In this document: positions 7,515-17,206 of the stretch, one piece after another
Numbering within the stretch: the stretch's first letter is position 1
Layout: each line of letters opens with the position of its first letter
Source of the DNA: Lachnospiraceae bacterium
Lineage (GTDB): Bacteria; Bacillota; Clostridia; Lachnospirales; Lachnospiraceae
DNA: 64,000 bases
Assembly (NCBI GenBank): GCA_017476665.1
Contig: JAFUZJ010000040.1
Coordinates: forward strand, 110,666 to 174,665
Direction: 5' to 3'
Position numbers and translations under genes: made by a program
The notes under the pieces: model-generated
The model's database searches: none
Told to the model about the DNA's origin: nothing
The model's input: only the letters and a program-made list of their open reading frames with translations

Positions 7515-10500
7515 TTAAGATTTCTTCACCCGCACATTCTCCGCTCCGAACACCGCCTGCAGGCGCTCCAGCGCTTCCCCCGCGTTCACTTTGAGATTGG
7601 GCGGCAGCACCTTCACGCTCCGCTCCGCTTTCAGATAGACCACCACATTGTCCTCACCTTCACTGTCGGCAATGGCCGCGATGATGTCGCCCTTCCTGAG
7701 GTCATATTCCGCTGCATCCGCAAACTGGATCCATACGCCGTCCGGCACCTTGTTCACGGTCTGCGCCAATGCGGCTGCTGCCGCGCCGGACTTCCCGGCC
7801 GCGCCGTTGCTGTTGCCGCTCCAGCCTCCTCGTCCACCTGCACCGTTCCAACCGCCCCGGTTCGCCTGGGGCAGCTTGCCGCCGCTTTCCTGCACCTGGG
7901 CAAAGGTATAGATCTCCTCGCAGATCAGCTTGGCGTCCTTGTCCTCCTCCACAGAGGTGCGCCCTCTGACAAAGATCTTCTCATCCTCCGCGAGCAGCTT
8001 CCCATAGGTCTCATAACTCTTGGGAAACACGATGACCTCCACGCTGCCCACCATATCCTCCAGGGTGAGGAATGCCATCATCTGGTCATTCTTAGTGTAC
8101 TTGATGGTCTTGCCCGCAATGATACCGCCCACAATCACCCGCGCCTGATCCGCGATGCTCACCGTATTCGTCTCCTCGTCCAGGGCGAAATCATTGGTCT
8201 TGTTCGTCACGTTATTGCTCCAGATCTCCCGGTACTCTTCCATGGGATGCCCGCTGACATAGATGCCCAGCACCTCTTTCTCAAAGCCCAGCTTCATCTC
8301 CTTGGGATACTCGCCCACATCCGGCATGCGCAGGTCAAATTCCTCCTTCGCGTCCTCATCCACAATGTCAAACAGCGACATCTGCCCCGCCATATTGTTC
8401 TTTTTATCCTTGGTCACATGATCCAGAATCTGTACGTACACACTCATAAACTGCTTGCGGGTCCCGTTCAGACTGTCCAACGCCCCCGCCTTGATAAAGC
8501 TCTCAATCACGCGCTTATTGACATCCTTATCGGCCATCCGGGTGATAAAATCATTCAGATTGGTAAAAGCGCCCCGTTCCTTCCGCTCTGCCACAATGCT
8601 CTCGATCACAGCAAAGCCCACGCCCTTGATGGCCGTCAGCGCATAGCGGATCCTGTTGCCGTCCACGGAGAACCCGGCCTCGCCCTGGTTGATGTCCGGG
8701 GGCAGGATCTGAATCCCCATGCTGCGGCAGGACAAAATGTACTCCGATACTTTCTTGCCGTTGTCGATCACGGAGGTCAGAAGCGCCGCCATGAACTCCA
8801 CCGGATAATAGTATTTCAGCCACGCCGTCTGGTACGCCACCACCGCATAGCAGGCCGCATGGGACTTGTTAAACGCATACTTGGCGAAATCCATCATCTC
8901 GTCATAGATCGTGGACGCCACCTGCTCTGAAATTCCTTTCGCCACACATCCCGGCACATGCTCCTCCGCATTGCCGTAGATAAAATTTGCCCGCTCTTTC
9001 TCCATGACGGACTGCTTTTTCTTACTCATGGCACGGCGCACCAAGTCGCTGCGCCCCAGGGTATAGCCGCCCAGGTCACGCACAATCTGCATCACCTGCT
9101 CCTGGTATACGATACAGCCGTAGGTGGGCGACAGGATCGGCTCCAGCTGCGGGCAGGAGTAGGTCACCGCATCGTGATTGTTTTTCCCCTTGATATATTT
9201 CGGGATAAAATCCATGGGACCCGGACGATACAGGGAGATACCGGCAATCACATCCTCCAGGTTCTGGGGCTTCAGCTCCTTCATGAAGTTCTTCATTCCC
9301 GCACTCTCCAGCTGGAAAATGCCCTCCGTCTTACCGGAGCCGATGTACTCCAAAACCTTTTTATCATCATAGTCAATATGGTCAATGTCGATCCGCTTCC
9401 CGGTACTCTTTTCAATAAAATCCAACGCATCATGGATCACCGACAGGTTCCGAAGCCCCAGGAAATCCATCTTTAAGAGTCCTAGCTCCTCCAACGTGGT
9501 CATGACAAACTGGGTTGTGATCGAACCGTCGCTGCCCCTGGACAACGGCACAAACTCGTCCGCCGCCTCGGGACAGATCACCACCCCCGCCGCATGCATG
9601 GAGGTATGCCTGGGCAACCCCTCCAGGCGCTTACACATATCGATCAGATGGTGGATCTGCTCATCCTCCTGATACAGCTTCCGAAACTCCGGATTCTTCT
9701 CCAACGCCTTGTCCAGCGTGATATTCAGTTCATTGGGCACCATCTTGGCCAACGAGTCACACAGACTGTAAGGCAGGTCCATCACGCGCCCCACATCCCG
9801 GATCACACCCTTCGCCTGCAGCGTACCGAAGGTGACGATCTGCACCACCTTCTCCGCGCCGTACTTGCGGCTCACATAGTCGATGACCTCCTGCCTGCGC
9901 TCCGGTCCGAAATCAATATCGATATCCGGCATAGTCACACGCTCCGGGTTCAAAAAACGCTCAAACAGCAGATTGTACCGGATCGGCTCAATATTCGTGA
10001 TCTTCAGGCAATACGCCACAATGCTTCCCGCCGCGGAACCACGCCCCGGGCCCACGGGAATGTCGTTGGATTTGGCATAGTTGATAAAATCCCACACGAT
10101 CAGGAAGTAGTCCACAAACCCCATGTTTTTGATGACGCCCAGCTCATAGTCCAGACGCTCCCTGAAGGTCTGCCCGGTGTCTCCCGCCGGCAATGCACCC
10201 ACCGCGGCAAGCAACGCATCCTCCGTCCACACATCTGCTGTGCCCGAAGCAGCATCTCCCGTCAGCCGATCTTGATACCGCTCCACCAGCCCGTCATTAC
10301 ACAATTTGTTCAGATAGGTCCAGGAATCATACCCCTCCGGCACCTCAAAGTGCGGCAGCTTGCTCTTTCCGAACTCGATCTCCACATTGCAGCGGTCTGC
10401 GATCCGCTGGGTGTTCTCCACCGCCTCCCAGGCGTACGGGAACAGCCCTTTCATCTCCTCCTCGCTCTTGACAAAGAACTGTCCGCCCTCATAGCGCATG

Positions 10501-11204
10501 CGGTCCTCGTCCGCCAGCTTCTTACCCGTCTGCAGACACAACAAAATATCATGGGGCGCCGCATCCTCCGCATAGGTATAGTGCACATCATTGGTCACCA
10601 CCAACGGAATGTCCAGCTCCTTGCTCATCTGCATGAGTTCCATATTTACCGTCTTCTGCTCCGGAATCCCGTGATCCTGCATCTCCAGAAAATAATTCCC
10701 TTTGCCGAAGCAATCCTCATATTTGCGGGCTGCTTTCCTGGCCTCATCCAACAGCCCCTTCGCGATATAACGCTGCACCTCTCCCGCCAGACACGCCGAC
10801 GTGCAGATAATGCCCTCGTGATACTGACGCAAAACCTCCATATCCACGCGGGGCTTGTAATAATACCCTTCCGTAAAGCCACGGCTCACGATCTTCATCA
10901 GATTGGAATACCCGATATTGTTCTCCGCCAACAGGATCAGGTGATAATATCTGTCCTCCCCGCCGGTCAGCTCCCTGTCAAAGCGGGAATTCGGCGCCAC
11001 ATACACCTCGCAGCCCAGGATTGGCTTGATCCCCTCCGCCTTCGCCGCGCGGTAAAAATCGATGACGCCATACATCACACCGTGATCCGTGATGGCTGCG
11101 GCGTTCATCCCCAACTCCTTCACCCGATGCACATATTCTTTTATTTTATTCGAACCGTCCAACAGCGAAAACTCCGTGTGGACATGCAAATGCGCAAATG
11201 CCAT
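7515..11204 (-). CDS. dnaE: DNA polymerase III alpha subunit, DnaE type
   Basis: 1229 residues. The N-terminal PHP domain (about 1-210) opens with FAHLHVHTEFSLLDGSNKI. The polymerase core contains GRGSAAGSIVAYCL and the catalytic Asp motif MPDIDIDFGPERR (near 425). Helix-hairpin-helix sequence follows (about 840-900), and an OB-fold (about 990-1075) has VSIADQARVIVGGIIAG. This is the DnaE family, not the Gram-positive PolC, because no 3'-5' exonuclease domain is inserted. A Gly/Asn/Ala-rich low-complexity linker (about 1105-1145) precedes the last 80 residues and looks lineage-specific. The 262-base upstream gap holds no other gene. Confidence 0.95.
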   Translation of the reverse strand: MAFAHLHVHTEFSLLDGSNKIKEYVHRVKELGMNAAAITDHGVMYGVIDFYRAAKAEGIKPILGCEVYVAPNSRFDRELTGGEDRYYHLILLAENNIGYSNLMKIVSRGFTEGYYYKPRVDMEVLRQYHEGIICTSACLAGEVQRYIAKGLLDEARKAARKYEDCFGKGNYFLEMQDHGIPEQKTVNMELMQMSKELDIPLVVTNDVHYTYAEDAAPHDILLCLQTGKKLADEDRMRYEGGQFFVKSEEEMKGLFPYAWEAVENTQRIADRCNVEIEFGKSKLPHFEVPEGYDSWTYLNKLCNDGLVERYQDRLTGDAASGTADVWTEDALLAAVGALPAGDTGQTFRERLDYELGVIKNMGFVDYFLIVWDFINYAKSNDIPVGPGRGSAAGSIVAYCLKITNIEPIRYNLLFERFLNPERVTMPDIDIDFGPERRQEVIDYVSRKYGAEKVVQIVTFGTLQAKGVIRDVGRVMDLPYSLCDSLAKMVPNELNITLDKALEKNPEFRKLYQEDEQIHHLIDMCKRLEGLPRHTSMHAAGVVICPEAADEFVPLSRGSDGSITTQFVMTTLEELGLLKMDFLGLRNLSVIHDALDFIEKSTGKRIDIDHIDYDDKKVLEYIGSGKTEGIFQLESAGMKNFMKELKPQNLEDVIAGISLYRPGPMDFIPKYIKGKNNHDAVTYSCPQLEPILSPTYGCIVYQEQVMQIVRDLGGYTLGRSDLVRRAMSKKKQSVMEKERANFIYGNAEEHVPGCVAKGISEQVASTIYDEMMDFAKYAFNKSHAACYAVVAYQTAWLKYYYPVEFMAALLTSVIDNGKKVSEYILSCRSMGIQILPPDINQGEAGFSVDGNRIRYALTAIKGVGFAVIESIVAERKERGAFTNLNDFITRMADKDVNKRVIESFIKAGALDSLNGTRKQFMSVYVQILDHVTKDKKNNMAGQMSLFDIVDEDAKEEFDLRMPDVGEYPKEMKLGFEKEVLGIYVSGHPMEEYREIWSNNVTNKTNDFALDEETNTVSIADQARVIVGGIIAGKTIKYTKNDQMMAFLTLEDMVGSVEVIVFPKSYETYGKLLAEDEKIFVRGRTSVEEDKDAKLICEEIYTFAQVQESGGKLPQANRGGWNGAGGRGGWSGNSNGAAGKSGAAAAALAQTVNKVPDGVWIQFADAAEYDLRKGDIIAAIADSEGEDNVVVYLKAERSVKVLPPNLKVNAGEALERLQAVFGAENVRVKKS

Positions 11205-11466
11205 ATAATGATGGTCCCCCTATTTTCTATAAATACTCCTCAAAACGCCACAATTCATATAAAGGTATACTGTAAATCCCGGTATCCCCTTCCCTATTGT
11301 CTCCAACATTCCGCATAGACAATTTAAAAGCCGAACCAAGTCTGTTACATTTTTCATATGATTTATTGACGTTTTAGCCGTTTTTTCATACGAATAACTT
11401 TTGTCTCTTAATTATACAAGACGATCCTCACGTCGTTGAATTGTCTTTCCCGCCTTAAAATTCCTT

Positions 11467-12336
11467 TCAAACCTCCAGTCCGCAATTCCTCAGAATTTCT
11501 ATATTATTGTGTTTTCTCTGTTGCAATTCCCTATGTATCTTCTCCTGACATTCAGGTGTACTAGTCAACATATCAAATAAAATCAACCTATCTTTTCTTT
11601 TTTTCTCACATTCCGTTTCATTTTTGCTGTGCTCTTCAATTGTTATTCCACTCATACCTGCATTCATATAGTATAATTCATCTTCATTTGCCTCCTGGTA
11701 TACCTTTATCCAAGCATTTTCATATTCCTTTATCCTATCGCCTCCATATACCAGGGTACATACTAGTCCTTCATTATATTTCCCTCCGACTTCACCCTGA
11801 ATATATCTATCTGAAGCATCTTTAATGCTTATAGCGATTGGATTATATTTAAAGAAATGCTTCAAACACTCCTCCAGAGTTGTGATATGATCCAATACCG
11901 GCAGTGCATATTTTTCTGTCAACTCAAATGATTTTCTGATTACCTCCACCATGGCATCTTCATCGGCTCCATGATACTCAAATAAGTGCGGAATGATCTC
12001 ATCACAGGCTTTACGATCGTACTTAGAACAATAATGTTCCATATAGCATATATCTGAAAGTTTATTCAGCCATAATTGATTGTCTTTAGGCAGAACATTG
12101 AGTTCAATTTCTTTTCTATATACCGTGGCTACACCAAACACAATCCAAAATGCCTTATAGAATATTCCCGTGCTGCCCTGTTTCGGGGTGAAAGCGTCCT
12201 GCACTGCAATGACATGAACAATCTCATCCCCAACACACCTGACATAATAAGGCCGTGATCCCTTTATCTTCTTAAATCCGTATTTCATAAGACCTATTTC
12301 ATATACACTTTTAAACGCCACTGCGAATGATTTCAT
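11467..12336 (-). CDS. Conserved protein of unknown function
   Basis: 289 residues from the ATG at 12336, which has AAGGAG eight bases upstream; a longer in-frame reading to 12459 would run through the metK terminator. It has no signal peptide or membrane segment. The N-terminus (SVYEIGLMKYGFKKIKGSRPYYVRCVGDEIVHVIAVQD) resembles the start of DUF4304-type proteins, a guess from pattern only. The C-terminal 60 residues are charged and helical (KNETECEKKRKDRLILFDML). Codon use and GC are lower than in dnaE and metK on either side, which suggests an accessory or recently acquired gene. Confidence 0.65.
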   Translation of the reverse strand: MKSFAVAFKSVYEIGLMKYGFKKIKGSRPYYVRCVGDEIVHVIAVQDAFTPKQGSTGIFYKAFWIVFGVATVYRKEIELNVLPKDNQLWLNKLSDICYMEHYCSKYDRKACDEIIPHLFEYHGADEDAMVEVIRKSFELTEKYALPVLDHITTLEECLKHFFKYNPIAISIKDASDRYIQGEVGGKYNEGLVCTLVYGGDRIKEYENAWIKVYQEANEDELYYMNAGMSGITIEEHSKNETECEKKRKDRLILFDMLTSTPECQEKIHRELQQRKHNNIEILRNCGLEV

Positions 12337-12400
12337 ACACGATTCTCCTTCGGTTAAAACACTTAATTCTAATATACTAAAATCGACAGGATTTCGCAAT

Positions 12401-12438
12401 GAAAAAACAAGACCGGTGCACAAAGCATTGTACACCGG
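12401..12438 (-). terminator. Intrinsic terminator of metK
   Basis: On the minus strand CCGGTGTACAATGCTTTGTG-CACCGG folds into a GC-rich stem (12413-12438) followed by TCTTGTTTTTT. It lies 75-110 bases after the metK stop codon and before the next gene. Confidence 0.85.
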
Positions 12439-12512
12439 CCATGCCGATCTTTCATCCAATTGCGTTTTATTTATAGTTCTTTAATAATAGACGCTGCTCC
12501 TGCACCTTTATT

Positions 12513-13733
12513 TTACAGGTATTTCTTCAGCGTCTCCGCCTTATCCGTCTTCTCCCACGGCAGATCCACATCGGTGCGTCCGAAGTGACCGTAGCTGGAG
12601 GTCGCCTTGTAGATGGGTCTTCTCAGATCCAGCATCTTGATGATGCCGGCAGGTCTCAAGTCAAAGTTATCACGGATGATCTCCACCAGCTTCTCATCGC
12701 TGAGTTTCCCGGAGCCATAAGTATCCACCATGATGGAGGTGGGCTTTGCCACACCGATGGCGTAGGACAACTGGATCTCACACTGGTCAGCCAGTCCCGC
12801 TGCCACGATATTCTTTGCCACATAGCGGGCCGCATAAGCCGCGCTTCTGTCCACCTTGGTGCAGTCCTTGCCGGAGAATGCGCCGCCGCCATGGCTCGCA
12901 TATCCGCCGTAGGTGTCCACAATGATCTTCCGTCCGGTCAGACCGCTGTCGCCGTTGGGACCGCCAATCACGAAACGGCCGGTGGGATTGATGAAGAACT
13001 TGGTGTCCGCATCGATCATCTCTGCAGGCAGCACCGGATCAAACACATACTTTCTGATATCTTTATGGATCTGCTCCTGGGTCACATCCGCATCATGCTG
13101 GGTGGAAAGCACCACTGCTTCCAGACGCACCGGCTTGCCGTTCTCGTCATACTCCACGGAAACCTGGCTCTTGCCGTCGGGACGAAGATAAGGCAGAGTG
13201 CCGTTCTTTCTCACCTCGGTAAGCTTCTTGGTCAGCTTGTGGGCCAATGCAATGGGATAGGGCATCAGCTCCGGTGTCTCATTGGTGGCATAACCGAACA
13301 TCATGCCCTGGTCCCCTGCGCCGATGGCATCCAGCTCATCCTCGGACATATTTTTCTCACTCTGATTGCCGGAGGCATCCTCCGCGCCGCCTCTCTGCTC
13401 CAATGCCTTGTCCACGCCCATGGCAATGTCCGCGGACTGCTTGTCCAAAGATACAAACACCGCGCAGGTGTTGCCGTCAAAGCCCTTCTCGGAAGAATCA
13501 TAGCCGATATCCAGCACCGTCTTTCTCACGATAGCCGGAATATCCACGTTTGCCTTGGTCGTAATCTCACCCATTACCAGCACAAAGCCCGTATTGGTGC
13601 AGGTCTCACAGGCCACACGGCTGAACGGATCCTGCTCCATCAACGCGTCCAGTACGGCATCGGAAACCGCGTCGCATATTTTATCGGGATGTCCTTCGGT
13701 AACAGATTCGGAAGTAAATAATCTTTTTTCCAT
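12513..13733 (-). CDS. metK: S-adenosylmethionine synthetase
   Basis: 406 residues. It makes SAM from methionine and ATP. The signatures [16 protein letters not shown] (near 125) and [21 protein letters not shown] (split across 260-282) are the two MetK patterns, and the N-terminus [16 protein letters not shown] carries the ATP-binding His. The start is the ATG at 13733 with AAGGAGAG upstream. It is preceded by a SAM-I riboswitch and terminator, giving feedback control by its own product. Confidence 0.97.
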   Translation of the reverse strand: MEKRLFTSESVTEGHPDKICDAVSDAVLDALMEQDPFSRVACETCTNTGFVLVMGEITTKANVDIPAIVRKTVLDIGYDSSEKGFDGNTCAVFVSLDKQSADIAMGVDKALEQRGGAEDASGNQSEKNMSEDELDAIGAGDQGMMFGYATNETPELMPYPIALAHKLTKKLTEVRKNGTLPYLRPDGKSQVSVEYDENGKPVRLEAVVLSTQHDADVTQEQIHKDIRKYVFDPVLPAEMIDADTKFFINPTGRFVIGGPNGDSGLTGRKIIVDTYGGYASHGGGAFSGKDCTKVDRSAAYAARYVAKNIVAAGLADQCEIQLSYAIGVAKPTSIMVDTYGSGKLSDEKLVEIIRDNFDLRPAGIIKMLDLRRPIYKATSSYGHFGRTDVDLPWEKTDKAETLKKYL

Positions 13734-13751
13734 CTTTTCTCTCCTTTTTGT

Positions 13752-13787
13752 ATTATAAAATCCGCTTATCAAACAATAAGCGGATTT
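13752..13787 (-). terminator. Riboswitch-controlled terminator in the metK leader
   Basis: Minus-strand AAATCCGCTTAT / ATAAGCGGATTT arms around TGTTTG, followed by a short U-rich stretch (TTTTATAAT), 25 bases before the metK ATG. Its 5' arm is also complementary to the 3' strand of riboswitch helix P1, so it is the expression platform. Confidence 0.82.
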
Positions 13788-13807
13788 GAAAATTTCCCTA
13801 TTCAACT

Positions 13808-13946
13808 CCTCTTATTGTTCGACCTGCCCGTCGCTTAGCATTGCCGCGCGATCCTGCAGGATTAATCGCTCAGGTGGGCACCTTCCCTTCCGGGGGTTGC
13901 CGTGGCTTCATCGGTCCTATGTACCTCCACCAACTCTGAATAAGAG
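13808..13946 (-). ncRNA. SAM-I (S-box) riboswitch
   Basis: The minus strand shows the S-box core: P1 (CTCTTATT at 13946 pairing with AATAAGAG at 13809-13816), then GGTGGAGG, GACCGATGAAGCC, CGGCAACC and AAGGTGC in order. This is the standard layout of the SAM-binding aptamer. With SAM bound, P1 forms and the terminator at 13752-13787 can fold. Without SAM, AACAATAAG from P1 can pair with CTTATTGTT of the terminator. Confidence 0.95.
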
Positions 13947-13990
13947 ACTCTATTTATTTAATATAACTCTACTATGATATGACCTGTTTG

Positions 13991-15283
13991 TCAACCGGTT
14001 TTCAGCTTAAATTTCTGAAAATCACGCTCCGTCTCGATGATATCGATCTGCGCTCCCAGCGCCTGAAGCTTCAGGTGGAAGTCCTCATATCCTCTCTCGA
14101 TGTAACGGATATCATCCACCGTGCTGTAGCCTTCCGCAGCCAGTGCCGCCAGAACCAACGCCGCACCCGCACGCAGATCCGGTGCCGAAATGCTGGCTCC
14201 GGTATATTTCTTCATACCATTGATCACGGCCACATTGCCCTCGACCTTGATATTCGCCCCCATGCGGATCAGCTCGTCCACATATTTGAAACGATTTTCA
14301 AAAATACTCTCTGTCACAATGCTTGTCCCCTGAGACAAAGCCAACGCCACCGTGATCTGGGGCTGCATGTCCGTAGGGAATCCCGGATAGGGAAGCGTCT
14401 TTACCTGCGTATGGCGCAAAGGCTTGGAAGCCACCACGCGCACACAGTCATCCTCCTCCTTCACCTCGCATCCGATCTCCAACAGCTTGGATGTGATAGA
14501 CTCCAGATGCTTGGTGATCACATTCTTCACCGTCACATCCCCCTTGGTGATTGCCGCGGCAAACATAAATGTCCCCGCCTCGATCTGATCAGGGATGATC
14601 ATATACTCCGAACCATGCAGCTTCTGTACGCCTCTGATTCGGATCACATCCGTACCGGCGCCTCTGATGTTGGCGCCCATACTGTTTAGGAAGTTCGCCA
14701 GGTCAACCACATGGGGCTCTTTCGCCGCATTTTCGATGATGGTCTTACCTTCTGCCAGCGTCGCTGCCATCATCACATTGATGGTCGCACCCACGCTGAC
14801 CACATCCATGTAGATGTGGCTGCCCACCAGATGCTCGGCCTTTGCCCGGATCCTGCCAAACTCAATACTCACCTTGGCCCCCAACGCCTCGAAGCCCTTG
14901 ATGTGCTGATCGATGGCACGGCTGCCGATATCGCAGCCGCCCGGCAGCACCACATCCGCCTCTTTGTATTTTCCCAAGAGCGCTCCTACCAGATAGTAGG
15001 AAGCTCTGATCTTTTTCAGTTTGTCACTGACCACCGTAGTGGTGGTGATGTTCGCCGCGTTGATGGTCGCCTGATGGCGTCCCGCCCGCTTCATCATCAC
15101 GCCGATGTCCTGCATCGCGGACAACAGCACATTTGTATCACGCACGTCCGGAATATTTTCTATATGAACTGTTTCATCCGTCATCAGAGAAGCCGCAAGA
15201 ATAGGAAGAGCTGCATTCTTAGCCCCTCCTATCTCCACTTCACCCACTAATGGATTACCGCCTTTGATCGCGTATTGTTCCAT
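13991..15283 (-). CDS. murA: UDP-N-acetylglucosamine 1-carboxyvinyltransferase
   Basis: 430 residues. It catalyses the first committed step of peptidoglycan synthesis, transfer of enolpyruvate from PEP to UDP-GlcNAc. The fosfomycin-target Cys is present in LPGGCDIGSRAIDQH (near residue 115). The KNAALP motif near residue 22 and the RASYYLVGALLGK helix also fit MurA. The ATG at 15283 has AAGAGGT upstream. A murA gene next to an M23 peptidase gene is a common arrangement in Clostridia. Confidence 0.95.
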   Translation of the reverse strand: MEQYAIKGGNPLVGEVEIGGAKNAALPILAASLMTDETVHIENIPDVRDTNVLLSAMQDIGVMMKRAGRHQATINAANITTTTVVSDKLKKIRASYYLVGALLGKYKEADVVLPGGCDIGSRAIDQHIKGFEALGAKVSIEFGRIRAKAEHLVGSHIYMDVVSVGATINVMMAATLAEGKTIIENAAKEPHVVDLANFLNSMGANIRGAGTDVIRIRGVQKLHGSEYMIIPDQIEAGTFMFAAAITKGDVTVKNVITKHLESITSKLLEIGCEVKEEDDCVRVVASKPLRHTQVKTLPYPGFPTDMQPQITVALALSQGTSIVTESIFENRFKYVDELIRMGANIKVEGNVAVINGMKKYTGASISAPDLRAGAALVLAALAAEGYSTVDDIRYIERGYEDFHLKLQALGAQIDIIETERDFQKFKLKTG

Positions 15284-15429
15284 TTTGTTGCTTACCTCTT
15301 GTTTCAAAACCGGCGCATCCGCTCTTATCCCGCGAATGACGGTCTGCATCATTCCATTGAGCAGACTGTCGAATGATCTGCTCTATAAAAAATTATCCCA
15401 AATACAAAATATCCTATCCCTCAAAATGA

Positions 15430-15458
15430 TTTATACCATATTTTGACGGATTTGTAAA
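15430..15458 (-). promoter_or_regulatory. Sigma-A promoter of murA
   Basis: Minus-strand TTTACA (15453-15458), 17 bases, TATAAA (15430-15435), leaving a leader of about 140 bases before the ATG at 15283. Confidence 0.7.
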
Positions 15459-15495
15459 TAGGAAACAATTTTGTAACATTTGTATGCCTGCTGGC

Positions 15496-17061
15496 TTAAT
15501 TCAGATACTTCAGCGGATTCACCTGGCTGCCATTGATCAGGATCTCAAAGTGCAGATGCGGCCCCGTGCTGATACCGGTGCTTCCGGAAAGCGCAATGCG
15601 GTCTCCCTGCTTCACCTTCTGTCCGGCTTTCACCAGCACCTTCGACAGATGTCCATACCGGGTCTGTCTGCCGTCTTCATGATCGATGTAAACCACATAG
15701 CCGTACCCGCTTCCCCAGCCGGCCTTCGATACGGTACCGCCACAGGATGCATAGACGGCAGTTCCCGTAGGCACAGCCCAGTCCACCCCCTTGTGATACG
15801 TGCTGGCACCCTTTGTGGGCGCACTGCGCGCTCCGAATCCGGAACTCAGACGTCCTCCGGAGATCGGTTTGATATAAGTGGGCGGAATCTTGGTCCCACG
15901 CTCCACGATCTTGGGCACCGCTTCCAGCACCACTTCTTCCTTCAGAATCTCCCTGGAAACCTCTTTGTCGTTGACATAATGTACCCGGGCGATCGCCTTG
16001 CGGAACCCCGCGGACGGCTGCTGATGCACCACAGACTGGTTGGTGTACCAATCGTTGTTGTCAATGTAAATAATGTCCAGATCATAGGCTTCTTCGTAAT
16101 AATTGTCCTCCGTGCGCTCCACCGAGAGCTCCGGCTCCGGAACAGTGATGATCAGCTTGTCCCCCACACGGATCAGCGAATTCTCATTTTCCAGCTTGTC
16201 GCTGTTCAGTTCCACGATCTTATCCAACGGTATATTCACTTTGATCGCAATCTCAGACAACGTATCTCCGCTGACGATCTTGTATTCCCCGACCGTCTCC
16301 TGCTCCTTGATCACATCTTCCGCAGCGGTCTCAAGGGAGGAAATCCGATCCTCTGGGAGATATACCTCCGCAATTTCCACCTTCTCCGAAAAATACATGG
16401 ATTTCAGCCCTGTCTCAAAATCTGCAAAATCCTTTTCCTCCGGCGCGGTTTCCACATGAATTGCAGACATGACGCGCTCCACTCCGGCTGACATCCTGGA
16501 AGCCTCCGAATTTTGAGACACACTCTCACGCCGGATCACATCCGCTGTCAACGCACTGAACTCCCTGTCGGAATCCTGCGCCAGCTCCACAACGAACCCT
16601 TCCTCCGTAGCGTATTTATCAATGGCCAACTGCAGCAGTTCCCGCACATCCGAGATACTGCCCAGGTTCACCATATACTCGTTCACCTTCAGGCTATAGG
16701 CCCGCTGCATCGTCTCCCGCACACTCTGCGAGAGGATCTCTGACATCCGCGCCCGGATCACATCCTCCTCATCCAACTCTCCCCAGAGGATTTCTTCTCC
16801 CTCCAGCCGCAGATCCGCGTCCATAAAAACAATATCGTCGCTCTGTCCGGCCAGCTCTCTGCGCGCCTGCAAAAGCATCCGTTCCGCGGTTTCCGGCTTT
16901 CCGACCACGCCCACCTGCACACCGTTCAGATAGACATGAAAATAATTTTCCCCTTCCGAGCGCAGCGTGGGATACCCGTCCAGAAACAGCATACAGACAA
17001 ACAATGTCAACAAGCTGGTCCAAATATATGTAAATTTTGCTTTTTTCGTAAAAATCTTCAT
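15496..17061 (-). CDS. LysM-G5-M23 peptidoglycan endopeptidase, membrane-anchored or secreted
   Basis: 521 residues. An N-terminal hydrophobic segment (about 9-28, FTYIWTSLLTLFVCMLFLDG) is followed by a long helical region. Next come a LysM domain (about 255-305, YKIVSGDTLSEIAIKVNIPL), a G5 domain (about 340-395, KEVSREILKEEVVLEAVPKI) and a C-terminal M23 peptidase (about 405-521). The zinc-binding residues are seen in YHKGVDWAV and TGPHLHFEIL. It should bind and cut peptidoglycan cross-bridges outside the cell. It resembles the M23 proteins found beside murA in Clostridia, some of which act in sporulation (SpoIIQ-like), but LysM and G5 domains point to general wall remodelling. Confidence 0.9.
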   Translation of the reverse strand: MKIFTKKAKFTYIWTSLLTLFVCMLFLDGYPTLRSEGENYFHVYLNGVQVGVVGKPETAERMLLQARRELAGQSDDIVFMDADLRLEGEEILWGELDEEDVIRARMSEILSQSVRETMQRAYSLKVNEYMVNLGSISDVRELLQLAIDKYATEEGFVVELAQDSDREFSALTADVIRRESVSQNSEASRMSAGVERVMSAIHVETAPEEKDFADFETGLKSMYFSEKVEIAEVYLPEDRISSLETAAEDVIKEQETVGEYKIVSGDTLSEIAIKVNIPLDKIVELNSDKLENENSLIRVGDKLIITVPEPELSVERTEDNYYEEAYDLDIIYIDNNDWYTNQSVVHQQPSAGFRKAIARVHYVNDKEVSREILKEEVVLEAVPKIVERGTKIPPTYIKPISGGRLSSGFGARSAPTKGASTYHKGVDWAVPTGTAVYASCGGTVSKAGWGSGYGYVVYIDHEDGRQTRYGHLSKVLVKAGQKVKQGDRIALSGSTGISTGPHLHFEILINGSQVNPLKYLN

Positions 17062-17109
17062 TGGTTCAATCCTCTAACAGAATCAAGGCCCTGCATCAAA
17101 GCCTGTCCT

Positions 17110-17138
17110 ATTCTAGCAATAATTATAGAGCTTGTAAA
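17110..17138 (-). promoter_or_regulatory. Sigma-A promoter of the LysM-G5-M23 gene
   Basis: Minus-strand TTTACA (17133-17138), 17 bases, TAGAAT (17110-17115). It lies in the 145-base gap shared with the divergent dinB gene. Confidence 0.65.
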
Positions 17139-17206
17139 GTCATTCCCGACGGATTAAAATAAAAATTAAGAATCTCGTGTGAAACACAAAAAGGAGGTGT
17201 CCGGGC

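Noticed and set aside
9594-11318. 574-codon plus-strand open frame
   Set aside because: It lies opposite dnaE, lacks any family pattern and has the His/Ile/Leu-rich composition of an antisense shadow.
17062-17206. LexA/SOS box for dinB
   Set aside because: No GAAC-N4-GTTC sequence is found in the divergent promoter region.
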